From an uncultured Porphyromonadaceae bacterium (GTDB lineage: Bacteria; Bacteroidota; Bacteroidia; Bacteroidales; Muribaculaceae), in assembly GCA_946414395.1 (NCBI GenBank), contig CAMKOE010000006.1, positions 35,555 through 99,554 of the forward strand: a stretch of 64,000 nt of DNA, written 5' to 3'. Position 1 is the first letter of the stretch; every line of letters begins with the position of its first letter. The notes beneath the pieces are model-generated. The model made no database searches, had not been told where the DNA came from, and was given only the letters and a program-made list of their open reading frames with translations. A program made the translations under genes and the position numbers. Below, in pieces: positions 25,984-35,019 of the stretch.

Positions 25984-28664
25984 GAGCGTCCGTTCTGCGT
26001 GATCAGTTCCTTCACATGGCTGTTGAACTCGCTGGAGCGCATCAATTGCTCGATGGTCATGTGCATGCGGTAGCGCCAGTAGTGGCGAGGATTGGCCGGG
26101 ATGTTGATGCGCTCGGCATCGGCATTCTCCAGGCGTATCTTCTCATCGATGGCCAGCCAGTCCTGCAGCGAGATCAGGCACAGCATCGACGGGCATGCCA
26201 GGTGGGCACGCACAATCTCGTCGGCAAGCCAGCCGGGCAGCGGGTGGGGTGCGGCGTCGCTGTGCCACAGGGCTGTGTTGTAGTAATCCTGGGTGCGATC
26301 CCAGTCCTCGTCCCACCATTGCCTCATCGTGGGCATGTCGTGGGTCGAGATGGTGGCCACGCTGCGGTAGGGGTTGGCGTTCAGGTTGCCAAACTTGATG
26401 TGGTTGTCCTTGGGCATCGACTGGATCTCGAGGCTCAGGATGCGCAACTCGTTCATCACCCATGCCACGCAGTCGGGCACCATGCCCAGGTCCTCGGCAC
26501 ACACGAGCATGCGCGTGGCCTGAACCAGCCGCGGCAACTTCTTCATCGCCTCGTGGTACCAGAAGTCGTTGTTGCGGTGGTAGAAGTACTCGTTGTAGAG
26601 TTTGTTGAAGGCAGCCTTGTCGTTGTCGTAGAGCGCCTCATAGATGAAGTCGAACTGCACCGAGATGCGCGGGTGGAACAGGGCGGGATTCTTGCGGTCA
26701 CGCACAAACAGCACATCGCTGATGAGCGCATACAGGCCGTCGCGCAGCCAGATGTCCTCCTCGCTGTCTTTGCCCTGGAAGGCGGCCTCGACCTTGCGCT
26801 GTGTGTCATACTCGGGCTTCATGCGGTAGATGTCGTCATGCACGCGCTCGACATACTTCTCGCGAACGGTGTCGGCCAGACGGCCAAAGATGCGGTCCAG
26901 CACCCAGTCGGCGATAAACGGCTCGGTCATGAGTTGCTCCTGGAAATTGAGGCCATAACCGCGTATCTCGTCGGCACTCATGCCCTGCGAGGGCGAGAAC
27001 TGCCCCAGCAGGCCGTGAACGGCGTTGATGGGAATTTCCCAGATGCGGAAGAAGCCCAGCACATGGTCGATGCGGTAGGCGTCGAAGTATTGCGCCATCT
27101 TGCGGAAGCGCTTAACCCACCACTGGCAACCGTCGGCGAGCATCACGTCCCAGTTATAGGTCGGGAAGCCCCAGTTCTGGCCATTGGTCGAGAACGCGTC
27201 GGGCGGCGCGCCGGCCTGACCGTTGAGGTTGAAGTACTTGGGCTCTACCCATGCCTCCACGCTGTCGCGGCTGATGCCGATGGGAATGTCACCCTTGAGG
27301 ATGACGTGCTTGCCCTGGGCATACTCGTGGGCACCGCGCATCTGCTTGTCCAGGTAGTACTGGATATAGTACCACAGGGCAACTTCCTTGTAGGCCTTGG
27401 TGCGCGCGTTGGACATCGCGGCACGTTCCTCGTCGGTGAAGGTGTGGTTGCTGGGCCACTTGGAGAACGTTGCCGTGCCATAGAGGTCGCGGTAGTGGCA
27501 GAAGGCGGCATAGGGCACCAGCCACTCCTGGTTGGCCGTGAAGAAGGCCTTGAACTCATCGCTCTTGAGCACCTGGGCTCCCTCTTGCTCAAACAGCAGC
27601 GACATGTACTCGCGCTTGGCATTGTTCACGCGTTCATAGTCGATCTGCTCCAGGGCGTTTAACTCCTTGCGCAGTTTCTCAAACTCGGCTGCACGTTTCT
27701 TGTCCTTGAGTTTGGGCAACTGGCGCAGGTCCATGTACTGCGGATGCAGGGCATAGATGCTGATGCTGTTATAGGGGTAACTGTCGCTCCAGGTGCGGGT
27801 GATGGTGGTGTCGTTGATGGGCAGTACCTGCAGGGCACGCTGGCCGGTGCTGGCCACCCAGTCCACCATCAACTTGAGGTCGCCAAAGTCGCCCACGCCG
27901 AAACTGTCCTCGCTCCTGAGCGAGAAGATGGGCACCACGGTGCCTGCCAGTTTGGAGGGATAGAGCGGGAAGTAGGCCTGCTGCAGTTCATAGACGATGT
28001 GCTCACCGTCTTTCATGACGGGCAGCAGCACGGTGCGGTTGTCGCCGGTCTCCCAGATGACGTTGTCACCCTTGCTGCTCACGATGACAAACTTGAACTC
28101 AATCATCGCCCGCTTGAATGAGGCGCCATCCAGTGCGATGACCCACTCGTTGTGGTTGTGCTCGGTCATCTTGAGGGCTTTGGTTTCGTCCCAGTCGCCA
28201 AGTGCTGGCTCGTTGCCAACGACGGCCAGCGTCTCGCCGGTGCGCAGTTGCGGTGCGCGCACCTTCAACTGCACGATGGTGGCATAGCGGCACTTGGCCA
28301 CGGCTTGTTGCTTGCGCAGCGCCACACAGTCGGTAAAGGCCGCACTGTAGAGGTAACTGTCATCGGGCATGTCGTTCCAGTGGTCATAGGAAATATAGCG
28401 GTTGGCCTTGGCCGCATTCAGGTCCAGGCGATGGGGCATGACCATCCACTCGTGGCGGGTCTGCTTGCCGTCGCGTTCCACACTGTAATAGTAGTCGATG
28501 TGTCCGGCCTTGGCGGGCACGTCGATGTCGCATTTCCAGACCTTGTCGTTGGCCGGCTTCATGGCATGGCTGCTGATGTTGTCCACGTCAGCATTATCGA
28601 TGATGTTGAGTACCAGATTCTCACCATAGATGGTGCCGTACTCGATGTTGAATCTAACTTTCAT
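25980..28664 (-). CDS. malQ: 4-alpha-glucanotransferase (GH77) with N-terminal starch-binding modules
   Basis: GTVVPIFSLRSEDSFGVGDFGDLK, YRIDHVLGFFRIWEIP, EDLGMVPDCV, STHDMPTMR; 4-nt overlap with pulA start. Confidence 0.95.
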   Translation of the reverse strand: MKVRFNIEYGTIYGENLVLNIIDNADVDNISSHAMKPANDKVWKCDIDVPAKAGHIDYYYSVERDGKQTRHEWMVMPHRLDLNAAKANRYISYDHWNDMPDDSYLYSAAFTDCVALRKQQAVAKCRYATIVQLKVRAPQLRTGETLAVVGNEPALGDWDETKALKMTEHNHNEWVIALDGASFKRAMIEFKFVIVSSKGDNVIWETGDNRTVLLPVMKDGEHIVYELQQAYFPLYPSKLAGTVVPIFSLRSEDSFGVGDFGDLKLMVDWVASTGQRALQVLPINDTTITRTWSDSYPYNSISIYALHPQYMDLRQLPKLKDKKRAAEFEKLRKELNALEQIDYERVNNAKREYMSLLFEQEGAQVLKSDEFKAFFTANQEWLVPYAAFCHYRDLYGTATFSKWPSNHTFTDEERAAMSNARTKAYKEVALWYYIQYYLDKQMRGAHEYAQGKHVILKGDIPIGISRDSVEAWVEPKYFNLNGQAGAPPDAFSTNGQNWGFPTYNWDVMLADGCQWWVKRFRKMAQYFDAYRIDHVLGFFRIWEIPINAVHGLLGQFSPSQGMSADEIRGYGLNFQEQLMTEPFIADWVLDRIFGRLADTVREKYVERVHDDIYRMKPEYDTQRKVEAAFQGKDSEEDIWLRDGLYALISDVLFVRDRKNPALFHPRISVQFDFIYEALYDNDKAAFNKLYNEYFYHRNNDFWYHEAMKKLPRLVQATRMLVCAEDLGMVPDCVAWVMNELRILSLEIQSMPKDNHIKFGNLNANPYRSVATISTHDMPTMRQWWDEDWDRTQDYYNTALWHSDAAPHPLPGWLADEIVRAHLACPSMLCLISLQDWLAIDEKIRLENADAERINIPANPRHYWRYRMHMTIEQLMRSSEFNSHVKELITQNGRS

Positions 28665-28682
28665 GATTGATTATGGTTTTTT

Positions 28683-30011
28683 TTAATTCTTGTGCTTCTT
28701 GTCCTCAATAATGAATACACAGGCGGCGCCCACGATGAGCAGGATGCCGGCCAGCAGCAGCATATTGCCCTGTACACTGCCCATGACAGCCAGCAGCACA
28801 CCGCCCAGTGCGGCGGCAATGATCTGCGGCAGGCAGATGGTGCAGTTGAATAATCCCAGGGCCGTGCCCATGCGGCTGCTGCCCTCAAAGGCGTTGGTAA
28901 CCATCGTGAACGGCATGGCCAGCATTGCGGCCCATGCAAAGCCGATGAGGAAGTAGGGCACAAACAGCAAATACTGGTTGTGGATATAGGGTACCATGGC
29001 AAAGCCGATGCCACCGATGACAAGGCTCAGCGCATAGGCCACCTTGATGTTCTTGAACTGAGGCAGAACCACAGCCCAGAGCACGCTGCCGATGGCCTGG
29101 ACGGCAAACAGGATGCCCACCCAGTTACCGGCCTGCTGATAGCCCTCGCTGGCGGCATCGGTAGTGCCCCAGACGGTGTCGGCGATGGTGCCGTTGGTAT
29201 AGGTCCACATGTACATGAATGCTGCCCAGCAGAAGAACTGCACCAGACCCACCTCAAAGAAAACACGGATGGCATGCTTCTTCTGCTCGGCGCTCATCTC
29301 GGTGGCCGAGGCGGTATTCTGGCCGTCGGCATTGGCGGCTGCGTTAAATTCGGCCATCTCGGCAGGCGTGTATTCCTTCACGTGGCTGATGGTGTAAATA
29401 ACGCACAGGATAAGGATGGCGGCACCCACATAGAAAGACCACTTCACACTGTCGGGAACAACGCCCTCGGGGGCGATGTTGGCGATACCGATGGCGGTGA
29501 ACAGGAACGGGAAGATGTAGCCCACCAGCGAGCCCGCGTTGCACAAGAACGACTGGATAGAGTAGGCCTTGGCTTTCTGTTTCTCGTTGACCATGTCGCC
29601 CACCATCATCTTGAAGGGCTGCATCGCCATGTTGATGCTCGTGTCAAGGAACATCAGGGCAATCAGGCCGAAAATCATCGCTCCGGCAATGGTCAGGCCA
29701 AACGAGCCCGCATTGGGCAGCAGGCACATCACGATGACCGCGGCCGTAGCACCGATGAGCAGATAGGGGATGCGGCGGCCCCAGCGGCCCAGCCACGTCT
29801 TGTCGCTGAAGTAGCCCACCAGCGGTTGCACGACCATACCCATCAACGGGGGCAGGATCCAGAAGTAACTCAAGTTGTGGGGATCGGCGCCCAGTGTCGC
29901 AAAGATGCGGCTGATGTTAGCGCTCTGCAGGGCATAAGCGATTTGCACCCCAAAGAATCCAAAACTGATGTTCCACAGTTGGCTGAATTTCAAATCCGGT
30001 TTTGTCTTCAT
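28683..30011 (-). CDS. MFS transporter, maltose/maltodextrin-type
   Basis: Multiple TM helices; SQLWNISFGFFGVQIAYALQSANISRIFATLGAD and G...DKTWLGRWGRRIPYLLIGA; upstream of malQ. Confidence 0.88.
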   Translation of the reverse strand: MKTKPDLKFSQLWNISFGFFGVQIAYALQSANISRIFATLGADPHNLSYFWILPPLMGMVVQPLVGYFSDKTWLGRWGRRIPYLLIGATAAVIVMCLLPNAGSFGLTIAGAMIFGLIALMFLDTSINMAMQPFKMMVGDMVNEKQKAKAYSIQSFLCNAGSLVGYIFPFLFTAIGIANIAPEGVVPDSVKWSFYVGAAILILCVIYTISHVKEYTPAEMAEFNAAANADGQNTASATEMSAEQKKHAIRVFFEVGLVQFFCWAAFMYMWTYTNGTIADTVWGTTDAASEGYQQAGNWVGILFAVQAIGSVLWAVVLPQFKNIKVAYALSLVIGGIGFAMVPYIHNQYLLFVPYFLIGFAWAAMLAMPFTMVTNAFEGSSRMGTALGLFNCTICLPQIIAAALGGVLLAVMGSVQGNMLLLAGILLIVGAACVFIIEDKKHKN

Positions 30012-30068
30012 AATGATTGATTTTTTATGTTATTGTTATAGTTTTTCTGTAAATGGGTTAAGCACCTA

Positions 30069-30076
30069 CAAAAATA
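30069..30076 (-). promoter_or_regulatory. -7 promoter element of MFS-malQ-pulA operon
   Basis: CAAAAATA on + strand, TATTTTTG on - strand. Confidence 0.6.
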
Positions 30077-30132
30077 ACACATTCATTCCCGAAAATATTA
30101 TAAATAATGTGCACCAACCCCAAAAAATCAAT

Positions 30133-30145
30133 GCAACCGATTGCA
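30133..30145. promoter_or_regulatory. LacI-family operator candidate upstream of MFS-malQ-pulA operon
   Basis: GCAACCGATTGCA, one difference from the other two sites. Confidence 0.72.
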
Positions 30146-30162
30146 CTGCCTCGAGTTGAACA

Positions 30163-30205
30163 CCAAAGTGGGACAAAAGAACCGTCCCCGTGTCCCACAG
30201 TTTGG
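30163..30205. repeat. REP-like hairpin repeat
   Basis: CCAAAGTGGGACAAAAGAACCGTCCCCGTGTCCCACAGTTTGG; arms GTGGGAC/GTCCCAC extended by CCAAA/TTTGG. Confidence 0.65.
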
Positions 30206-30232
30206 CCATGTTATAATAAAAGTGTAACTTTG
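30201..30232 (+). promoter_or_regulatory. ychF promoter
   Basis: TTTG at 30201-30204 and TAACTTTG at 30225-30232 with 20-nt spacing. Confidence 0.7.
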
Positions 30233-30265
30233 CAGGCTGAACATAATAAAAACAAGATATAGACT

Positions 30266-31369
30266 ATGTCATTACAATGTGGAATCGTGGGGTTGCCCAA
30301 TGTGGGAAAGTCAACCCTGTTCAACTGCCTGTCGAATGCCAAGGCGCAGTCGGCCAACTTTCCTTTCTGCACCATAGAGCCCAACGTGGGCGTTATCACC
30401 GTTCCCGATGAGCGGCTCAATGAACTCGCCAAACTCGTGAACCCTGCCCGCATCGTTCCCACGACCGTCGAGATCGTGGACATCGCCGGCCTGGTCAAGG
30501 GTGCCAGCCGTGGCGAGGGCCTGGGCAACAAGTTCCTGGGTAATATCCGCGAGACGGATGCCATCATCCATGTGCTGCGCTGCTTTGACGACGACAACGT
30601 GACCCACGTTGACGGCAGTGTGGACCCCGTGCGCGACAAGGAGGTCATCGACCTGGAACTGCAGTTGCGCGACCTGGAGACCATCGAGAGCCGCATCAGC
30701 CGTGTGCAGAAGCAGGCCCAGACGGGCGGTGACCGCGAGGCTAAGGCACAATATGAAGTCCTCAAGCGTTACAAGGACGCTCTGGAGCAGGGGCGCAGCG
30801 CACGCACCGTGGAACTGCTCAACAAGGACGAGGAGAAGATTGCCCACGAGTTGTTCCTGTTGACCAACAAGCCTGTCCTCTACGTGTGCAACGTGGACGA
30901 CAAGAGCGCCGTGAGCGGCAATGCCTATGTGGACGCTGTGCGCGAGGCCGTCAAGGACGAGAACGCCCAGATTCTGGTCGTCGCTGCCCAGACCGAGAGC
31001 GAGATTGCCGAACTCGAGGACTATGAGGAGCGCCAGATGTTCCTCCAGGAAATCGGCCTTGAGGAGAGCGGTGTGAACCGTATCATCAAGTCGGCCTATG
31101 CCCTGCTCAACCTCGAGACCTTCCTTACCGCAGGCCCCAAGGAGGTGCGTGCATGGACCTACCGTCGCGGCAGCAAGGCTCCGCAGTGTGCCGGCGTGAT
31201 CCACAGCGACTTTGAGCGTGGTTTCATCCGTGCCGAGATCATCAAGTATGACGATTACATCCACTATGGCAGCGAGGCCGCTGTCAAGGAAGCCGGCAAA
31301 TTGCACATCGAGGGCAAGGAGTACGTCATGCAGGACGGTGACATCGTCGTGTTCCGTTTCAACGTGTGA
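30266..31369 (+). CDS. ychF: Redox-regulated ATPase YchF
   Basis: CGIVGLPNVGKSTLFNCLSNAKAQSANFPFCTIEPNVG; C-terminal TGS-like domain. Confidence 0.97.
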   Translation: MSLQCGIVGLPNVGKSTLFNCLSNAKAQSANFPFCTIEPNVGVITVPDERLNELAKLVNPARIVPTTVEIVDIAGLVKGASRGEGLGNKFLGNIRETDAIIHVLRCFDDDNVTHVDGSVDPVRDKEVIDLELQLRDLETIESRISRVQKQAQTGGDREAKAQYEVLKRYKDALEQGRSARTVELLNKDEEKIAHELFLLTNKPVLYVCNVDDKSAVSGNAYVDAVREAVKDENAQILVVAAQTESEIAELEDYEERQMFLQEIGLEESGVNRIIKSAYALLNLETFLTAGPKEVRAWTYRRGSKAPQCAGVIHSDFERGFIRAEIIKYDDYIHYGSEAAVKEAGKLHIEGKEYVMQDGDIVVFRFNV

Positions 31370-31503
31370 CCCGCGGCTGGGGGATGGCATCCTGCTGTTG
31401 CAGTGACGGCATGTGCGCCCCCTGTTAAAACTCATTTATCAACTATAAAATAATCAGCCTGCTGATGCGTTATACTTATAACGACAGCAAGTGAAAAGTG
31501 CCT

Positions 31504-32709
31504 ATGCCAAAAAGAGTACTTTTGGTCAATAAGTTTTACTATCCCCGAGGCGGCGACTGTGTCGTTGTCCTCAACACCGAGGCTCTGCTCCGTGAGAACG
31601 GCGTGGAGGCTCAGGTGTTTGCCATGGAATACCCCCAGAACCTCCCCGCTGCCTACCAGGATCGCTTTGCCAGCCGTGTCATCTTCAATGGCAGCAAGGG
31701 CGACCAGTGGCGCGCCGTCAAGCGCATGCTGGGCTGTGGCGACATCAGGGAGCGCTTTGAGGCTGTCCTGGACGACTTCAAGCCCGACGTCGTCCACCTG
31801 CACAATGTGCACAGTTACCTCTCGCCCGTTGTGGGCGAGTTGGCTCACAAGCGCGGCATCCGTGTGGTGTGGACGCTGCACGACTACAAGTTGCTGTGCC
31901 CTCGATATGATTGCCTGCTGGGAGGAAAGCCGTGTGAAAAATGCTTCGGTGGCGCCAAGTACAACGTGTTGACCCACAAGTGCATGAAGGATTCGCTCCC
32001 CGCTAGTGTGGTGGCCTGGCTTGAAGCCCTCAAGTGGTCTCGTGAGAGGCTTGAGAAGAATACCGATGCGTTTATCTGTCCCAGCGATTTCATGGCCAGG
32101 AAGATGGTCGGCGCCGGTTTTGATGCCGGCAAGGTCAAGGTGCTCAACAATTTCCTCGATCCCGTGAAACTCAAGCAGTACCGCGAGATGGCCTCGACCC
32201 AGCGTGAGGACTACTACTGCTTTGTGGGCCGTCTCTCGCCCGAGAAGGGCATCGAGAACCTGCTGGAGGTGGCATCCCGCCTGCCCTATAAACTCAAGGT
32301 GGCAGGCAGCGGCACGCTGGAACCTGCCATGCGCGTCAAGTATGCCGATTGCGGTAACATCGAGTTCCTGGGCATGCTGGACGCCGTGGATGTGGCCCGC
32401 CTGCTGGCTGGGGCCCGCATGAGCATCGCGCCGTCGCAGTGGTATGAGAACAATCCGTTGAGCGTCGTCGAGTCGTTGTGTGCCGGCACGCCCGTTGCGG
32501 GGTCCAACATGGGCGGCATTCCCGAACTCATCGACAGCAGCAACGGCATCGTCTTCCAGCCCTATGACCAGGAGACCTTGTCGACCGCCATCACCATGTC
32601 GATGGCGCGGCAGTGGAACCATGACGAGATTGCCGCACGTGCTCTCGAGCGTTTCAGCCCGTCAACCCACATGAAGACCCTCATGAGCGAGTTTTACGCC
32701 TTCGGATAG
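31504..32709 (+). CDS. Glycosyltransferase family 4
   Basis: VNKFYYPRGGDCVVVLNTEALLRENG; FVGRLSPEKGIENLLEVA; SVVESLCAGTPVAGSNMGGIPELI. Confidence 0.92.
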   Translation: MPKRVLLVNKFYYPRGGDCVVVLNTEALLRENGVEAQVFAMEYPQNLPAAYQDRFASRVIFNGSKGDQWRAVKRMLGCGDIRERFEAVLDDFKPDVVHLHNVHSYLSPVVGELAHKRGIRVVWTLHDYKLLCPRYDCLLGGKPCEKCFGGAKYNVLTHKCMKDSLPASVVAWLEALKWSRERLEKNTDAFICPSDFMARKMVGAGFDAGKVKVLNNFLDPVKLKQYREMASTQREDYYCFVGRLSPEKGIENLLEVASRLPYKLKVAGSGTLEPAMRVKYADCGNIEFLGMLDAVDVARLLAGARMSIAPSQWYENNPLSVVESLCAGTPVAGSNMGGIPELIDSSNGIVFQPYDQETLSTAITMSMARQWNHDEIAARALERFSPSTHMKTLMSEFYAFG

Positions 32710-32795
32710 GCCAAATTGCGATTTTTTACCAATTTTACACAATATTTTGCGACTCCTATAGTTAAAATAGGTGTAATATCTTATTGACGATAGCA

Positions 32796-33803
32796 ATGAA
32801 GAATGTGATTCAGGGAAGTCTGATTACCACTTTCAGATGCAATGCGCAGTGTAACATGTGCAACATCTGGAAGTTCCAGACGAGCCCGAACGAAGAAATA
32901 GACGCCTCCTATTATGAGCAACTGCCCGCGGGATTACGCATCAATATCACGGGCGGTGAGCCCACATTGCGTAAAGATATTGACAAGATTTTTGAAATCC
33001 TCTATCCCAAGTCTCGGTTGCTTGAACTGAGTACCAATGGCTACAATACGGCCAAAATCGTTGAACTGGCCAACAAATATCCCAATATCCTCATCCGCGT
33101 GAGCGTCGAGGGTTTGCCCAAGATCAATGACACCAAGCGCGGCATCAAGGACGGCTTTGACCATGCCCTGCGCACGATGCTGGAATTGAAGAAGACCAAG
33201 TGCAAGAACATCGGCTTCTCGGTGGTCATCTCGCCCGACAACTACATGGACCTGTTGCACCTCTACGACTTGTGCGTGGCACTCGACGTGGAACTGGGCA
33301 ACAGCGCCGTGCACAACTCCTGGTACTTCCACAAGGATGATAACCAGATCGAGAGCGAGGAGGCCCTGCGCCAGCATGAACTCTTTGTCAAGGCCCTGCT
33401 CACCAGCAAGCGCCGTCACCTCAAGGACCGCTTGAAGGACTATGGCCGTGCCTACTTCAACCGCTCGATACATCGTCGCCTGCGTGGCGATACCGACGAG
33501 TATCGTCCGCCCTGCGGCGCCCTGAGCGACTTCTTCTTTATCGACCCGTGGGGCAATGTCACTCCGTGCAATGGCAGCGGTGAGGAGTGGAAGTTGGGTA
33601 ACATCAAGGAGGACTCCTTCGAGAACATCATCAACAGTGACAAGGCCCGCGAGGCGATGGAGAAGGTGCGCAACTGCAAGCGCAACTGTACCTTTATCGT
33701 CACCGAGCGCCACGACATGGTGCGTCGCCCCTGGGTGCCCATCAAGTGGATCCTCAAGAACAAGTGGCGCATCCGCAAGGGTCTGGACCTCTCCTGGGAC
33801 TAA
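32796..33803 (+). CDS. Radical SAM/SPASM-like protein
   Basis: TTFRCNAQCNMCNIW (CxxxCxxC), NITGGEPTLRKDI, C-terminal Cys-rich FIDPWGNVTPCNGSGEEWKLGNI; ATG at 32796. Confidence 0.9.
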   Translation: MKNVIQGSLITTFRCNAQCNMCNIWKFQTSPNEEIDASYYEQLPAGLRINITGGEPTLRKDIDKIFEILYPKSRLLELSTNGYNTAKIVELANKYPNILIRVSVEGLPKINDTKRGIKDGFDHALRTMLELKKTKCKNIGFSVVISPDNYMDLLHLYDLCVALDVELGNSAVHNSWYFHKDDNQIESEEALRQHELFVKALLTSKRRHLKDRLKDYGRAYFNRSIHRRLRGDTDEYRPPCGALSDFFFIDPWGNVTPCNGSGEEWKLGNIKEDSFENIINSDKAREAMEKVRNCKRNCTFIVTERHDMVRRPWVPIKWILKNKWRIRKGLDLSWD

Positions 33804-33893
33804 ATTTAGTTAAGAGATAAAAGATAAAAGTTAACAGTCGGGGTCTCGTGATATTGATTTCAACTGTTAACTGTTCATTATTAACTGTTCACT

Positions 33894-34967
33894 ATGAAGA
33901 CGATAGCAGTGATAGGAACGCGGGGTTTCCCTGGCATTCAGGGAGGTGTCGAGACTCACAGTTATCATCTTTATACCCACATGGACGGTGCCCGCGTGAG
34001 GGTTTACCGCCGTCGGGCCTATCTCACCGAGCAATCGGCCCGCACTCTCCCCAATATCGAGTATATCGACCTGCCCTCGACGCGCGTCAAGGGCTTTGAG
34101 GCCGTGTGGCACACGATGTTGAGCGTGCTGCACATCATGTTTCACCGCCCCGACGTGGTTCACATCCACAACATCGGGCCCGGCATGTTTGCCCCGGTAT
34201 TGCGCCTGCTGCGTCTGCCCGTGGTTCTCACTTACCACAGCCCCAACTATGAGCACGACAAGTGGAACGCACCGGCCCGCTGGCTGTTGCGCCAGTGCGA
34301 GAAGATCTCGCTGCGGTTCAGCAACCGCGTCATCTTTGTCAACCGCTACCAGATGGAGAAATGCGGCGCCCTCGACAAGAGCGTCTTTGTCCCCAACGGC
34401 ATCGACCCTGTGACCCGCAGCACGGCAACCGCTTTTCTTGATAAGCACGGCATCACGCCGGGCCAGTACCTGCTGGCCGTGGGGCGTCTCACGCCCGAGA
34501 AAGGCCTGGAATACCTCGTTGAGGCTGCCGACCGCCTGCCCCAGGTGCAACAAGTCGTCATTGCAGGGGCCAGTGACCACGACAGTTCCTACCGCCAGTT
34601 GCTGGAACGATTGGACACGGGCAAAAAAGTGGTTTTCACGGGATTCACGACGGGCGAGGACCTGCGCCAACTCTATAGCCATGCCCGGTGCTTTGTATTG
34701 CCGTCGGTCAACGAGGGTTTCCCCATGGTGTTGCTTGAGGCGATGGCCTATGGGTTACCCGTCCTGTGTAGCGACATCCCCGGCACACGCCAAGTCGATT
34801 TGCCCGAGCAGGACTACTTTGCCGTCAGGGACGTCGATTCACTGTGCGCTGCCATCACCCGCATGCTCGAGACACCTGGCGGGCAGCGGCATTATGAACT
34901 GCAGCAGTATGACTGGCAATCAATAGCCAGCCAGGTTCAGCAACAGTATAATCTATCATTGGCCTGA
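33894..34967 (+). CDS. Glycosyltransferase family 4
   Basis: IGTRGFPGIQGGVETHSYHLY; AVGRLTPEKGLEYLVEAA; EGFPMVLLEAMAYGLPVLCSDIPG. Confidence 0.93.
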   Translation: MKTIAVIGTRGFPGIQGGVETHSYHLYTHMDGARVRVYRRRAYLTEQSARTLPNIEYIDLPSTRVKGFEAVWHTMLSVLHIMFHRPDVVHIHNIGPGMFAPVLRLLRLPVVLTYHSPNYEHDKWNAPARWLLRQCEKISLRFSNRVIFVNRYQMEKCGALDKSVFVPNGIDPVTRSTATAFLDKHGITPGQYLLAVGRLTPEKGLEYLVEAADRLPQVQQVVIAGASDHDSSYRQLLERLDTGKKVVFTGFTTGEDLRQLYSHARCFVLPSVNEGFPMVLLEAMAYGLPVLCSDIPGTRQVDLPEQDYFAVRDVDSLCAAITRMLETPGGQRHYELQQYDWQSIASQVQQQYNLSLA

Positions 34968-35019
34968 TTGTAGTATCATTTTCTTTTTTTTCTGTATCTT
35001 TGTCGTTTCATAATGCAGA

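Noticed and set aside
34400-34432. GCAACCG half-site in coding DNA
   Set aside because: No matching half-site; inside a glycosyltransferase gene.
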